Of a stretch of 64,000 nucleotides of DNA, positions 20,901 to 35,900 are shown piece by piece; position 1 is the first letter of the stretch, and each line of letters begins with the position of its first letter. The DNA lies in assembly GCA_959347315.1 (NCBI GenBank), contig OY365810.1:24306304-24370303 (forward strand), read 5' to 3'. The position numbers were made by a program, and so were the translations under genes. This DNA is from Bimastos eiseni (Eukaryota > Annelida > Clitellata > Crassiclitellata > Lumbricidae). The notes beneath the pieces were generated by a model. It was not told the origin of the DNA. It ran no database searches and saw only the letters and a list, made by a program, of their open reading frames with translations.

Positions 20901-23900
20901 TTTATACCATAGTTATGAAATGTAGAAAAATGAAAGCAGTGTGAAAGTAAAAAATTGAACTTGTATCTCTGTAAGTTTTTCGTGTTTTTGACACTAGGTA
21001 AATGCCTCTCTTTGGCATTTTGTTACTTCTTCCCATTCATTCCTCCAGTTTAAGTGGAAGAAAGATACCCAAAGATACCCCAATCTGCAGAGCCCTAAAA
21101 ATTTGATATCCGCATTTTTGAGTTGCGACTTATGTTATGTGAGCCTACAAAGTGTTCACAAATTGTTGCCACACACAGAATGAAAAATAATTTTTTTAAT
21201 ATTTTCATAAAATGAGGAGACATAATTTGTTTAGTGTTGAAACCATAGTCATGAAAATTGGAGAAAATTTAAAAGACTGCAAAATAGTAAGCCATTTTGG
21301 ACTTATGATATATCAGTCAATTTTGCATACATGCATATGGTAAACATCAATCTTCTCTTTCCATTCTTTGTTCCAGTTTATGCAAAATGAAGAGATAACC
21401 AAAATCTTGACCCCATATTTGATTGAGTTTTATGTTCAATGCAGTTTACAAAAGTTTTTCAATGAAACGTGATTTTATTTGTGCATGTATACATGCACAA
21501 ATTGTTGTCAGACAAAATCAAAAGAAATTTTTTATGTCTTTTCATAGACAAAAGAGATGTACACTCATTTTTTTGTATTTATGTCATTGTCAGCGTAATA
21601 CTTGTAAGTGTATATTGGTGACACTGGTAATTATAACTTTCCAAGTTATCAGATCAGTTATGGAGCTACTGATATAAGGTGATGATAATACCAAGTTACT
21701 TCCTGTCTTTACTCAGCATTTGTTTTCATTTATTTAGTAATTGCTAGGCTATAGCCTATTATGGCTGCAAAACAAATGATCGTTTACAAATAATATTGTT
21801 TGCCAGCTTAATGGCAGATGCGGGCTGAAATTAAGTTTTCAAAGGCTAACCTCTTTTGCCGAATTTTTTTTCTTACAAAAAGGAAGTGTGCTGTTCTGTA
21901 GATCAAAGGGGATCAAAGGGGATAGGGGAAGATAGGACCGTGCACCCAGAGACTAAAGCAAAACTCAACTCCCATGGATCAAATCATCTCAGGGCTAATC
22001 GTGTTTGGCCTAATCGGTAGCCATGAATAAGGGTGAGTAGATAAGGGCGACCCTCATAAAGGCACGATAATGGGCGCCCTTATTTGGGTAAACCGGCCTA
22101 ATCTTACCTCTTGCAATCCTTCAAAGACCAGGTCTACGGCCTGCCAAATGTGAACGGTCCTTGATGTCGGTCTAATTAGAATAGGATTTGGAATGGCGAA
22201 TGATGGCCTATACTATCGGGCAACAAACCATAATTGGTTGTACCCAATTATAAACTTGATTATTTGCTGTCTTGCACAGAAACCATTGTTATGACTGATT
22301 GTAGGCACAGCCTCAATGTATTTGGTATGGTCAGTGTGGTGATCAGATGAATTGTAACTATACTGGTCCACCAAAGGAACTTAACGATTCAAAGGCTGTG
22401 GCTCTCCTCAGAGAGATGTGTCCTCAAATGATGGCAAATGACTCCAGTAAGCGTTTCTTTGTCACAGAAAGAATGGTTGAATTCAGTAAACTATGAATGT
22501 TGATTTTTTTACTGTACATACATGACTTTATTTCAAATTTATTTAGGTATAGAAATGCATTGATTTATATTGAATAGAGTTTAAATTTCAATATCCTTAT
22601 TTGAAATATTATTTATCCTTACTTTGGTTATTTAAAAAAATATGCATGAACATGTGTGAACATTGCTTTATAGAAATTAGCACTGTTGTTTCCAGTTCAG
22701 ATTCTGATAATATATCCTGGTGAATATGTTTATCATTCACGCTGTGAATTTACAAAGCACCCCTTCAAGAAAATAAAATTCTTGATTGACTTAACCCAGC
22801 TGTTTTGATCGGAGTAGTGAACGCAGTTCTATTTGGAGATCGTAATAACATATTGATTTTGATAAATATTTAGCATATACCTATTAAGCTGTCAATGCTA
22901 GAATTGTGAACTATTGTTAAATATATTATATCATTAGTGGAGATATTCCATTTGCAGGTGAATATCCACTTACATGCTGCAGTGCACAGCAAGTCTACAC
23001 TCTCAACTCAAACATGACCATTGCAAGATCGGTAAGGAAGCAAACAAATATTTTATTTTCCAGGTAATTCATTTTTAGTTGATGAATTGCCGCTATGGAG
23101 AATAACTGACAACAATTAAGCAATCTTGTCATTTATTAGTATTAATATTACACGTACTATTAATATTTCAACTTTTATGCCAACCATCGATTTTCGATGG
23201 CACTCGGAATAGGAATCGGTGGTTGGTATGCTCCGAGAACAAGTTCTGTGTTCCTGGCTTAATTCAACCTGCTCATCACTCAATCCGCTACACAGGCCAG
23301 AGCAACTTCCTGGTTATGTGTTCATGTACAAAAACATCAAGCTTGTTGTGCATTTCACTGTCTTCCTGGAACAAGTTGCCACCTTTACATCGCCCTTCTT
23401 GCAATCAGTTCAGAAGTGTGCACATGCCTCACACAAGCGCAATTGCGGTCGTGATGCAGAGCAATTGTGTATGAAGGACTTACTCAAGGTCCCTACACGG
23501 TAACTCGGACGAGGATCGAATACGCACTCTTCATGTTACGAGTCGACCGCTATAGCCAACTGGCCAGAGTGCATGATTATGATCATGATCCTATAGAAAG
23601 CATCAGTTTAGATTAGATTTAGAAAATGCAAATATCTGAATACATGCAGGCAGAGTAGCGGAATCACCATTTGGAATAGATAGACCGCGCAATGCATCAT
23701 CAAGATGTCAGCCTTGAGTATTCATTTATTCAAATGTATGGACACTTAATTCACTCCTGCAGTGCAAGTAGCCTTGGGGGGGGGCACTCCTAATCCTTTG
23801 AGAGTCTTTATCAAGTCACATTTGGTCTTTAGCTAAATGTATTTGATCAACACCAATATATAACTGGAGAAAAATTTGGAATTTGTCAATTTTAAAAAGC

Positions 23901-26900
23901 TTGAGTTAAGATTGAAGGAGAAAGATGAAGTCAATTTAGCCTGCTATTTGGTCAATCACCTGCAGCATGGTCTTACTCTCATGCATTGCGTCTGTCTGAA
24001 AGTTAAACGGTTGAACTAATAAGCAGAAATTTTGCTTGCCATGCATTAGAATACCCTTATCCTACATCAGATAACAATTGCCTGGGATAGTAATGTCTGC
24101 ATGTCCGTTGTTGTACTGGGCACTTGAAAATGCTGGTATTGTTTAGTCTGAGGTTGTTTAGTAATTACATAGTACATATTGTATTATCTCATATATGTGA
24201 CCCATCTGCATAAAACCTGTCTGAAGTCGAATATTTCACTTTTGAAGCATAGTGTACGATTTTCAGGAGAAACACATCCTCAGTCTTAATCTCATCATAT
24301 GATGGCAACCTGATATAGTTTCGTTTATGGGCTGAGTATGAATATAGATAGTGCTATTTTCTCGACACCATTGGCTAGTGTTAAGTCATTGGTGTTTTGT
24401 ATCATTGCACTATGCTGATCACTAAGGTGCTACATTCGTGCATACCAGCTTAACCTCATTTAGCTTTCTCAAGTGTTAGCAGCCTTCCATTCATCTACAT
24501 ACTTATACATCTGAATGCTTGGAATGCGCATTACCTACCTTAAGTAGCATCCGGATCATTCAGATATTAAGTCGCTGGTACAGCACATTGTGAGGTCTCA
24601 CTGAGGGGCTTCCATATATATATATTATTATTATTATTATATATTATTGTTAATCAAATTCAAATCTGCCCAAGGTCACGCTGAAATGTAAATCTGAGGC
24701 TTTTTTAAGTCGACGTTGCATACAAGTGAACCCAAAATAATATGGCCTTAGATGGGGAAAGTGTACGACTTGCATTTAAGTGGCTACATGTGTTCCTGTG
24801 TACCCAATTAATCTGAACAGTTAATCAATAGCCCTTTCAAACTCCAACCAAAGGCACCAAGTTTGACCCTAAGCAAGAATTGCATGCTAAATGAACATGT
24901 GCTTTGCCAAAAATAGATTGTTATAAAAAAATTCTCTCAGTAATCATACAGCTTGTGTGTTTTATTAGATGTTAGATGCAAAATTATCCATCTGTGTGTT
25001 TTTGGAAATTGCTGGTTATATATGGACATCTCTAGCCTTTTGTAAACACCAGTCAAGTTAGACCTAAGGTTAAGTGCAAGTGCTATTACACTGCTCTGGT
25101 GATGGAATAGTTTGTCATCTGTTATCTGGATTAGTAATGTAACTTCAGTGTTGGTTTAAAGCATTTTATTATTCTGTATTTAAGGTAATTTGATGATTTG
25201 CTTCTGCATGTTGTAGCTTCTTTCTCGATGTCCGTCATGTATGAAGAACTTCCTGAACCTCTTCTGTCATTCGACATGTAGTCCTGAGCAGAGCAAGTTC
25301 ATGGCAGTCAACCCAGCAGACATCAACGAAAATCAACAGATAAGGACCATCTACTATGCCGCTTCAGAGAACTTTGTCTACGGGATGTTCAACTCATGCA
25401 AAAATGTACAGAGTCCGAGTTCTGGAGGGGCAGCTCTGTCTATGCTTTGTGGAAGACCTGCTTCCGAATGCACGCCTCAGTTGTGGCTTCAGTTCTTAGG
25501 GGACAAATCACAGAATCCAGCCTTTGTTCCATTCAACATTTACTTCAACATATCAGCTAATACTTCGATGCATCTTGACATCTTGAACAAGACCCTGAAC
25601 CCAATGAATGCCACAATTGAACCGTGTGCTGGCAAATGCACTTGCCAGGATTGCAGTTCATCGTGCAAGCCAATCGAACCGGATGTTCTTCCGATTGCTC
25701 CAACAATCCTTGGATTTGATAGAATGGAATTCATCATGGCGTGTGTGTTCCTTGCGTTCCTACTCATCTTTGGCACATCACAGATATGTGTGTTCTTCTA
25801 TGGAAAGAAACAGAGGGGGACTCACCAGGAACTGTTACTGAATTCAGACTATGACTATGAACTGGAGAAGATTAAAGACCAGCGTGAGCCTAACTGTTAT
25901 GAGCGATTGGGTGCTACAATAGAAAACTTCTTTGAGCAACGTTTTGCCACCTGGGGTTACTTCTGTGCCCGTCGACCTGCTATTGTCATACCCACTGCAT
26001 TGTTTCTGTGTGTTGTGTTGTCGATTGGTATAGTTTTCTTCAAGGTGACGACAGATCCAGTTGAACTGTGGTCAGCCCCTGACAGCCAGGCACGCCAGGA
26101 AAAGGATTACTTTGACAATAACTTCACGTAAGTTATTTTTCACGGCCACTTGAGGGAAGTAAAGATTACGCCATGATGATGTATAAACTGGTCTGAAGGT
26201 ATTAATTAAGGATTTTTATTCCAGGGACTGTGTGTATGAAATGGTTGTTAATCTAGTCCAGACTAATGCCCATAGAAGGACTTGGTAGGCTGGGACTAGA
26301 GGCTGTCGGAAAACAATGTGTGTGGAGTGGACGTAAGGTACGGCCTAGCTAGTCGAAGACCAAAATGGACGTGGTCAAATTAAAATTTACTTCCAAAGTT
26401 AAACCAACATCCATAGTTTACGTGATTATGGCTGATCACACATGCGCCAAAGTATTTATAGGCAAATTGCAGACTCCACTTTGAAATGTAGTTGATTATG
26501 CTCATTAATTTATTTGGCTAATGATTTTGCTATAACACAAGCATCACTGTTCATTACAATATTACTATCCCACATAAACTATAATTGAATAGATTAAGAT
26601 TGTCTTACTTGACTATTAATTGATTTACATATGATGATGTTTAATTCCACCACTGCAAGCTAATAACCATATATCAAGCATTGGGGTGTGTCAACCAGTG
26701 TTAGCATCTATCAATTAAATGAAGATTAAATAGTTTCTTCTAGGTTCACAGTTATGCATAAGCATTGCCAGGATAACTGCAGTTTGCATACTTTTGTTTC
26801 TTAAGACCTTTTTATCGAACCGAGATGCTGATTGTCGAGGCTAAGAACAATTCTCAATGGTTGCATGATGTCCCGTCGTCGGTTATGAGTCCTCACCTTT

Positions 26901-29900
26901 TTGGACCAGTTCTGCGAGAGGAGGTGCTGCTTGAAGTAAGTGTTGGCCACATTAATGTTGATCAGTGTTTGCTCATTGGTGGATGTGAGTTATTTTAATA
27001 ATTAAACTTGATTTAATAAGTTTATCAAATCTCCCACCATCAATTTAATGTTGTTCAATGGCTTCAAATGGCATTTAGTCAGCCAATTAATTTATTAATC
27101 AATTAATTCAACCGATCTAATACATTACTAAAGTGACACAGCTTTTAAATAAGATTTTCAGTAAGTTAACTTCAAGTTCTGACTTGACTTTAGGCCTTGT
27201 TTGTAGACTAAGAGTGGGAACAGATTTTAATTTGTCTGCTTGTTTTGCCTTAAGTTATAGCTTTCATTTATAAAATTAAGGAATGCTGTAGTACTTAACG
27301 TTTCTAAAATGACAGTTGCATTCTTAATAATTATTGTTAAAAGTACTACTCTACATTTATTATGTGGTAAAATCAACCTACCTCTTCCAGTCTGTCTATG
27401 GCTCTTAATGGTTTCCTGGCTTCAAGGTGCAGTTCTGAACTTTCTATAAGGAGAAACAGATCCAGTCATCCATGTGATTATGGGGTCAGATGAAGCCAAT
27501 CCAATCAATAAGATCATAAACGGAATGCTGGGAGCAGTTCAAGAACAAAGCACACACATGGGGGTCATCTAATATCTATACAACTGAAACAATCCAAAGA
27601 TATCATTCAGTGAACTTACGCAATCCAAAGATATCATTCACAATCCAAAGATATCATTCAGTGAACTGCGGTAAAATCAACCTACCTCTTCCAGTCTGCC
27701 TATGGCTCTTAATGGTTTCCTGGCTTCAAGGTGCAGTTCTGAACTTTCTGTAATGAGGGCATTATCAAATTACAGTTGTATTGTATTGTGTTGTAAAATC
27801 ATTTAGAGATTCGCCTGTGTTGTATACCTGTCATAGTTTATTCATACCTTTCAGATAAATGTTCTATCTGTCTTTCTTTTTTTTATTATTTACTGCTAAG
27901 CTGCAAAGCTCTTTTTTTATAAATTTTCAACATTTTGGATGCTCTTATAAATTTTGATCATTCGTTATTTTATTTGTGCATTTAGGTTTTGGACTTGCAG
28001 ACAAAGTTAGCCAGTTTGACAGCCTGGAGTGAAAAACTTAAGCGAAACATCACGCTGGAAGATATCTGCTTTTCCCCACTTTATCCAGACAATCCAAAAT
28101 GTGCCATCATGTCCGCATTGAACTACTTCCAGAACAATCCAGACAATGTTGCCAAGACGATGCCTGATATCGTGGATTTGGTTGGTGCCGACTACACGAG
28201 CCACTTCAGCATCTGTTCCAAGTATGCATAACCGTAACCATAATGATCATTGCTGCCATCATCTGATCATAACGATTTAGGTAGTTATCAGGGCATTTAT
28301 GTAGGACCCCACGAATTGCTTGGGGTGCTTCTAAGTAATGTAACAATAAGGCTGAAAAGTTCTATAAATGCTCAGAAGCAGGGTAAGTCTCCTTTAGAAA
28401 TAGAAGCAAAATGATGAGTTTCTCTCCATATTTGACGATCAGATTGAAGTTCATTAATAAGTGTCGTTATTTGAAAATTATGTGAAATACCTAATACTTG
28501 GGTCTTGGATGCACTAGTAAAATTTGGGTCTATTGTTTTACTATATAATATATATGTGTTGACTTTTATGTTCCTCAGAGCAAAGATAAGCTATGGGATT
28601 TATAAACTACAAATATCAGTTGATCTTTAATCATTATTATTTTTAAAGAATTCCTCAAAATTAATACAAATGTGTAAAAATGTTTTTTAATTATTCCAAG
28701 ATGAAAGGGCTGAGGTGGGTGATGTCTATGTCGAGAATTGAAGGTGAATGATCAGATGAATCAGGGTAAGAGTTCTTGAAGATGTGAGACTTAGGTTTTG
28801 AATAGGAAGCCTAGGCGTGGGGATAGAAAAGACTGAGGCAGATGATGGTGGGTGATTTGCATTGATGGTGAAGGAACTGGATAGGTGTGAAATTCTTTAT
28901 GTATTTGGCTTGGTTAGAAAACTTGAGGTGATTAGTGACTGGAGGTCTTCAAAGGTTTAGGCAGGAGGAGTAGCGGGTTGGCTGGATAGTGAAGAGTTTG
29001 GGAAGAAATTTGGACTGGGGTATTTTAAGAAGTTATGGGTTAGAGATGGGACTTGGAAGGAGCAGGGATTTTCTTTAGTTAGTCGGGAAGGCCTTATGAT
29101 GATGAATTATGTTTTGGAAGGGTTGATTTTTTTGTGCAAGCTGGTGATGATGCAACTTACTTTTACAGAGATCCTTTGACCATAAACGATCTGCCTTTGA
29201 CTGGAGTTAACCTGTCATGCCTTGCCGATTTTGGAGCTCCCATCATGCCATGGGTGGTGCTTGGCGGTTATCCAGGTGAATAGTTCTCATCCTTCATAAA
29301 GATTTAGTGTTTATTGTTGGATGTAGTAATTGTCATCAGTAATAATGAGCGCTGTTCTTCAAGGAGAGAAACTGGATAAAAATTATGTGAGCCATGTAGA
29401 GTAGAAATGCTCTTGATTGTCATTAGCAATTGATTCAATAGACATTTCCACAACTTCCACTGCTATTTCCAACCAGTATTTGGTACACCAGGTACCTCAT
29501 GTAGTTAGGCAATCACATCGAGGAATTTTATTGAGAGCAGTTTTCTTGTTGTTATGCAGTCTTAATAATAAATTGTGTTCCAATGAGATCTTGGTCACTT
29601 AACCCCTCTTTGCAAAATGGCATTTGATTATGAGGTAGTCGACTAGCAAGAAGGCAGAGAGTGCAAATTGATGGACAGCCTCTTCTTCAAGTTTATGTTT
29701 TCCAATCTTTATTTGACTGCTTTGCTTTTCTGCTAATAATCTCAGGCTTAGATGTGGTAACTATTTTGTGCTTTAGGCGAAAATTACGAAAATGCATCTG
29801 CCTTGGTTATTACATTCCTGGTGAATAACTTCAAAAATGAGACTTTCCAAGAGATGGCAACGACTTGGGAGAAGAAGTTCATCAATTTCATGCTGGAATT

Positions 29901-32900
29901 CAAAGGAGAAAACATTACCATCAGCTTCTCAACAGAGGTATTTTCCAGCTTGTACAAGTTACCTTGACTTGCTACCAACCAGTCATATAATAGATCACTT
30001 GTTCTAGGGTAGTTACATATGTGAACCAGTCTCTCAACAGATTACATGTCCCAGAGTATTTACATGTGTTTATATCACATATGCTTAATATTTGCCTATC
30101 AAAAGCACTTAGTACTCAATCAGATCCTTTGCTCTCTGATCTTCTTTCGAATAGTTCTTATAATGTATGTATGATCAATTGATACAATGCTGATTGCAAT
30201 GAGCTGTGTCTTTCTGGTCTTGTTTGCCAACGACTCTTTGTTGATTCATTTCCTATTAAAATAAGAAGTTGGGTTGACTTTTATGCAAGCAAGTAACTGG
30301 TGCTAAGGGTCTTGATAATAAGGTAGTCAACAGGCATGAAAGCAGAGAGTGTGAATTGACGAACAGCCTCTTCTTCAACTTTTATACTTTTATCAATTAT
30401 TAATCTTTTTTTCGTCTCTGCATCTGAGATTCAACGACCTCCATGTGACAGTGACAATGCCTTGAGAGATTGTCTTACCTTACCTTGGAATTAATCATTT
30501 CAGAGATCCATCCAGGATGAACTCAACCGTGAAAGTCATTCAGATATATTGACAATACTTGCTAGCTACATCATCATGTTCGTCTATGTTTCGGTGATGC
30601 TGGGACAATACAACAGCCTCTCGAAGATCTTGGTAAACTATCTACCTCTTTCACTTTTTGAGAATTGGTAAAACCGAGTATTATAGTCATAGTTAGACAA
30701 ATATAGAAAATTAATATATAATTGAATGTAACAATATCAACAAAAAGGAAACATAAAAATAGATTTTGGATTAAACTTATTTGTTGTGTAAAATAAATTC
30801 TTGAATATTTGTTCATGCCACTTTGTGACATACTGTTAGTCGTATGCATACCAATATTTAAAAACTGCTGAGTTAGATTGTCTTGAAGATTGCGGTGCTC
30901 AATAACTGCTAGCTCATTGCATTAAAGAGCATATTTCTATGTTTCAGGTCCATTCCAAAATGCTGCTTGGATTGTCTGGAGTGATCATTGTGCTGTTGTC
31001 AGTGACGTCGAGCATTGGGTTCTACAGCTACATTGGTATCCCAGCAACTCTCATCATCATTGAAGTCGTTCCGTTCCTTGTTCTAGCCGTTGGTGTCGAC
31101 AACATCTTCATTCTGGTCCAGACGTACCAAGTGAGTTGTTGAATGGAATTATTATGATAAGCACTTCAGTTCATAACCTTAACGGCATGGTCTGTCATGG
31201 TTTCAATCAGCTGTGTGGGATACCCTTCAAGGAATATTAAATTGAAGTCCTATTATAAATTAATTGACTGCTGGTAGTTGTGGATGCCATGTGAAAGCTA
31301 TTCCAGTCAGATGTTCAGCAAAAGTGAAACTTCTCAGGATAATTTGTTGTCTAGTCCTCGTTGCTGGAATATGAGGTTCCTGTGATTTGCCCTAATGGAA
31401 ATGATGCAGGATAAAGACATTGATGTCTATAATCCGATGACGTTGACTGGGGCTTAATGGTTGTAGATGAGTAACTCATATTGTATTTTTTGCAAAGATC
31501 TACATAGCATTCCTCGAAGGTAACTACTCAGGATTACTTCTGACTAAAGACCCGTCTTGAGATTATAATAATATGTGTGACAAAAACCCCTTGACAAGGT
31601 GAAGGATAAGTGCTGAGTTTGGATAAGTGCGATTTGTACCTTGGCAGCATTTAGCATAAGTATACGTCGAACTGATTTAGAACGTCAGTTGATCTTTACG
31701 TGATGAAGCTACTACATCTGACATATTTACCATCAAACGATGTTGATAAGTGAGATACCTTGATGAGCAGTGTTGAATGGTGCTGATGACCATGGAGGCT
31801 GAGCAACAAAGCCTATCCTAATCTGCTGCCAACCGAATATTCGACTGAGAGCATTTTGAGCACAGCAGACTGTTGTCTGATTTTCATCCAGGTTGAGGCA
31901 GAGGGTTACAATTTTCTTGAGGTTTGCCAAGCAGAAGAGCACTTATGTGCAGCACTGAATAGTGAAGAACTCAGTTATTTGGGAGTACAACATTGCATTG
32001 CATTTGGAGAGTCTGCAATGTGGTACACTATATGAATAATGCACTTAACCCTTTAACGACCAGTGTGTACTAAGATGTATGGGAAAGCATATGTAGCTGG
32101 TCGTTAAAAGGTCAAAGTTGCACAATGATGCCATAGGAAGATGCAACATCTTATCTCAGATTTTTGAAGGTTTTAAGAATCTAGAAGGTGGTATGTGTCA
32201 AACTGGTAATGCTTATCAGCATTATGTGTTTGGGTTGCGATCTCAGTGTGTGCGAAAATTATTATTCATTGCCAAGCCAATTTATCCCACAGAAAGGTTT
32301 TCCAGTTCTTAGGTGGCTGTCGTGAGTTTGCGGTTTGGCCTGTGATCCCTCAGATGATTACTCATGGCAGAAGGATTGATTATCTTACCATTACTCACTT
32401 TACCTTACTTAAATTATCTATGTGTCCAGTGTGTAATAGGGATATTGTCACCATTTTTGATGACAACCTTTCAATCACCTCTCTACCGTCTGTCTGACTG
32501 CGTTTCAGAGAACCACAATGCATGCGGGTGAGACCGTGGAGCAGATGATCGGCCGAGTGGTCGGAAAAGTTGGACCCACAATGATGCTGACCAGTTGTTC
32601 TGAATCCTTGGCTTTCTTTCTTGGTGAGGTTTTTCTATTGAGCTCAGCAGACAGTTTTGGTATACGTCAACTTTGTTAAGCTACTGGCCAGATGCAACTG
32701 ACTTCGTTAAGGGTGCCACTAAGATTTTAAATGCTTCTAATGTTATGCATTGGTTAAATGTTTGATTGATTTTAAATTGCACTTTTTCGACATTTGGAAC
32801 AAATGAATTCCTAAGGATGACATCGTATTTATGTTTCCCAGTCTATTTTCCTTTCTAGAATAATGTGTCACTGCTGGCCCATTCCAAATTGTGATTCTAC

Positions 32901-35900
32901 TACGTTTAATTTTGAGTTTCAAGTGAGGAATTATATTTAGACTTTTCTTTGAATTGGAGTGAATGTTTTGAATCTGAACGGTGGTTTACATTGCAGCGGC
33001 TCTGATGGATATGCCGGCCGTTAGAGTATTTGCACTGTATGGTGCATTGGCCGTCTTTATCGACTTCCTTCTTCAGATCTCCCTCTTCATCAGTCTTTTG
33101 ACACTGGATGCCAAACGACAGCACGTGAGTTTATAGATGCATCTGTTGATGCCTAGGCTGGGCAGTAGGCATGGACAACTTTCTCTGTGAGTCTAGGCAA
33201 CACTGATCATGTTCAGATCCTTGACTTTGTTCAGAGCTACATCTGTAGGAAGACTAATTAACGTGCACTTTGTTATCGCTGCAAATAGACTAAACAGAGG
33301 TACGTGTAGTTGCTATTAGTGCTTATATCTGAGTTGAATTGTATGAAGTCTTTCATTGGAGGACTAGTCACTAGTGTGCCAGAACATGTGTAACAGTATA
33401 CTAACCTGCAACCAATGCTACGATGACATGGCTGAGCTCATCAAGTCTCCCTTGCCAGGCTTAAAACTTTGCATATACCAAGAAGAAAGAATTATAGGCT
33501 TTTCTATACTAAATGAGAATAATAGTGATGAGTTCAATTGTATAACTTTGTTAGGTTCAACCACTGTTAATTGTTGTGGGCTCTAGTAGGCTCAATTTAT
33601 GATATGTAGGACAGTGGAACTTTACTATGGCTTTAGAACATCACAATGACTGCATTTGTCCAAGGCTTTATCACTAAAATTATGGTCTAAAGGGGTCAGA
33701 TATATGTATGCTTCAAGATACATGATGGTGTTATTTTGCTTGTAGGCTGGGCTTCCGGAGTGCTGTTGCTGTGTGAAAGCGAAAGAGCCTGAGACTATAA
33801 GAGCTGATTATGGGCTGCTGCACAAGTCTGTGAAAAAAGTCTATGCTAAGATATTCCTGAACAACTTCACAAGGCCAGTTGTGGTAAGTGGACCTCTTGT
33901 TTTTTTGTTAAATCCAATGTTGTTTTGTGGTAGTTGTGCAAATGTGATAATCTGAAAAACATCATCGCAGCAGTTGTAGATTTAAATTCAGGTAGATACA
34001 TATCTCAGAATTTGGATATGTCGTTGATCTAATGAGTGGTGGTGTTTTCTGTATGGTGGTAGACAGTGCTTTTTTTCTGGCAGTACGCGCCAGAATGGCG
34101 TTTCGGCATCTTTTTTCAAATTAATAAATAATAAAATATGGTAATTGTGCAAACACTGTGGAATTTGAAATAAAACTTTACAATTTCAATTTTTTTACAT
34201 TCTAAAACAAATAAGTAAGATTATGATCATTGTATCCTGTAAAATTTATTTTATTTGGTAGCTAGTTATAGTGTCATTTCTTTCGACAATAGGGCCTGCG
34301 GATGTGTTCGGGCACCTTTTTCCATGCGTTCCGGTACCTTTTTCCGTAGAAAAAAGCACTGGTGATAGAAATATTCATTTCTCTGTCCTAGCTTTCCTAG
34401 AATGGAGGATGGTTTCTGTACAGAAGCTTTGTACAAAATATGTTTACACAATTGCGCAGCACAATCTGTATATGCTTGCCCTTTAGGTAATATAGAAGAG
34501 TTAAATGTGTGGATATGTTTTGTATGATACCTTGGTGCTAGGGATGAACCAAAACTCTGTTCTGAAACTTGGCTCGGCCGATTTTCATAATACTCGGCAA
34601 AACTCGAACTCGGTACAAACAATGTTTTAATATTTCCGCTTTTCTGTTTCGATACGAAAATCGGATTTTTTTATTTATAGAACGACAATTGGCCTATGTA
34701 AAAATTGAATACTATTATTTTTATCTACAAAATGACAATTGACCTAACTAAAAGCACAATTACTGCTGATATTACTTTATACAAGTTACTACTTCCTATA
34801 GAGCACTAAGATAAAGGTGAAACATTCATAAAAGTTATGCAAACTGCCAATCTAAAAAGCAAGAGAATGAAACTCAGTTTAAATATTAGAACCTCGGACT
34901 CGGCAAAATTCAACTCTTGAAACTCGGACTCAGCAAGAAATTCAGTTCATCCCTACTTGTGCACACTTGCTTACTTTAATGCGGCTTAGTCTGATCTTGT
35001 CGCAGATGGTTGGTTTTGTCGGTTGGCTTTGCATCTGCATCAGTGTTGTGAACAAAATCGAGGTTGGATTGGATCAGAAACTGGCTGTGCCAAAGGTACG
35101 ACTGATTTGTATCATCTAGACTTTAAATGCTCCTCCATTGTGTGCCTTAATTGGTCTGCCAGTATTTCCAGTACTTTTGCCTTAACTCTTTGACGATGAT
35201 GACACATGTGCTGAAATTGACTGGGACACCAATGCAGCTCAATGTTCAAGGATTATTCAATATAGACAATGTACTAAATATTAGGCAGGCTTACTTCTCA
35301 CATTGTGTGACTTTTGTTTGCAGGTCTGACTCAGGACTAAGAACAAAATACATTGTTAGCATATCTTAAGCTGTCGTTTAAAAAACTGTTTTTGACAGCC
35401 ATATATATATATATATCTATGTATATATATATATATATATATATACAGCATTCTTAGGCTCCTAAAGGCTGCTAAATAAATGTCCTGTTACATTATGTTA
35501 AAATGCTATTTGATGCCTTATTCATTCTGAAGACCACAAGTATGCTGATATTTTAGGACTCCTATGTTCTGAAGTACTTTACTGCGATGGAAAAGTACTT
35601 GTCTGTCGGCTCACCGTTGTACTTTGTTGTCGGGGATGGCCACAATTACTCGACCGTTAATGGACAGAATGAAATCTGTGGAGGCAGCGGATGTGCGCCC
35701 GTGTCTCTTCTCGGCCAGGTCTACGAAGCGACCCGCAGGCCCAATAGGTAAGCACTGGGAGTCTAACCGTGAGGTTGTCTTTCTCGTCTAAGCTCATTGG
35801 AGTTTTAATGAATTGGGTAACTCCGCCTCATGAGAAACTCCTCAGTGGTGCCTCTGGCTTCACAGCAGAGTTTTGCGATCAAACTCTGCGTGAATATATG

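Noticed and set aside
22040..22082. Hairpin ATAAGGGCGA / CGCCCTTAT as a regulatory structure
   Set aside because: A short pairing in an intron with nothing around it to support a role.
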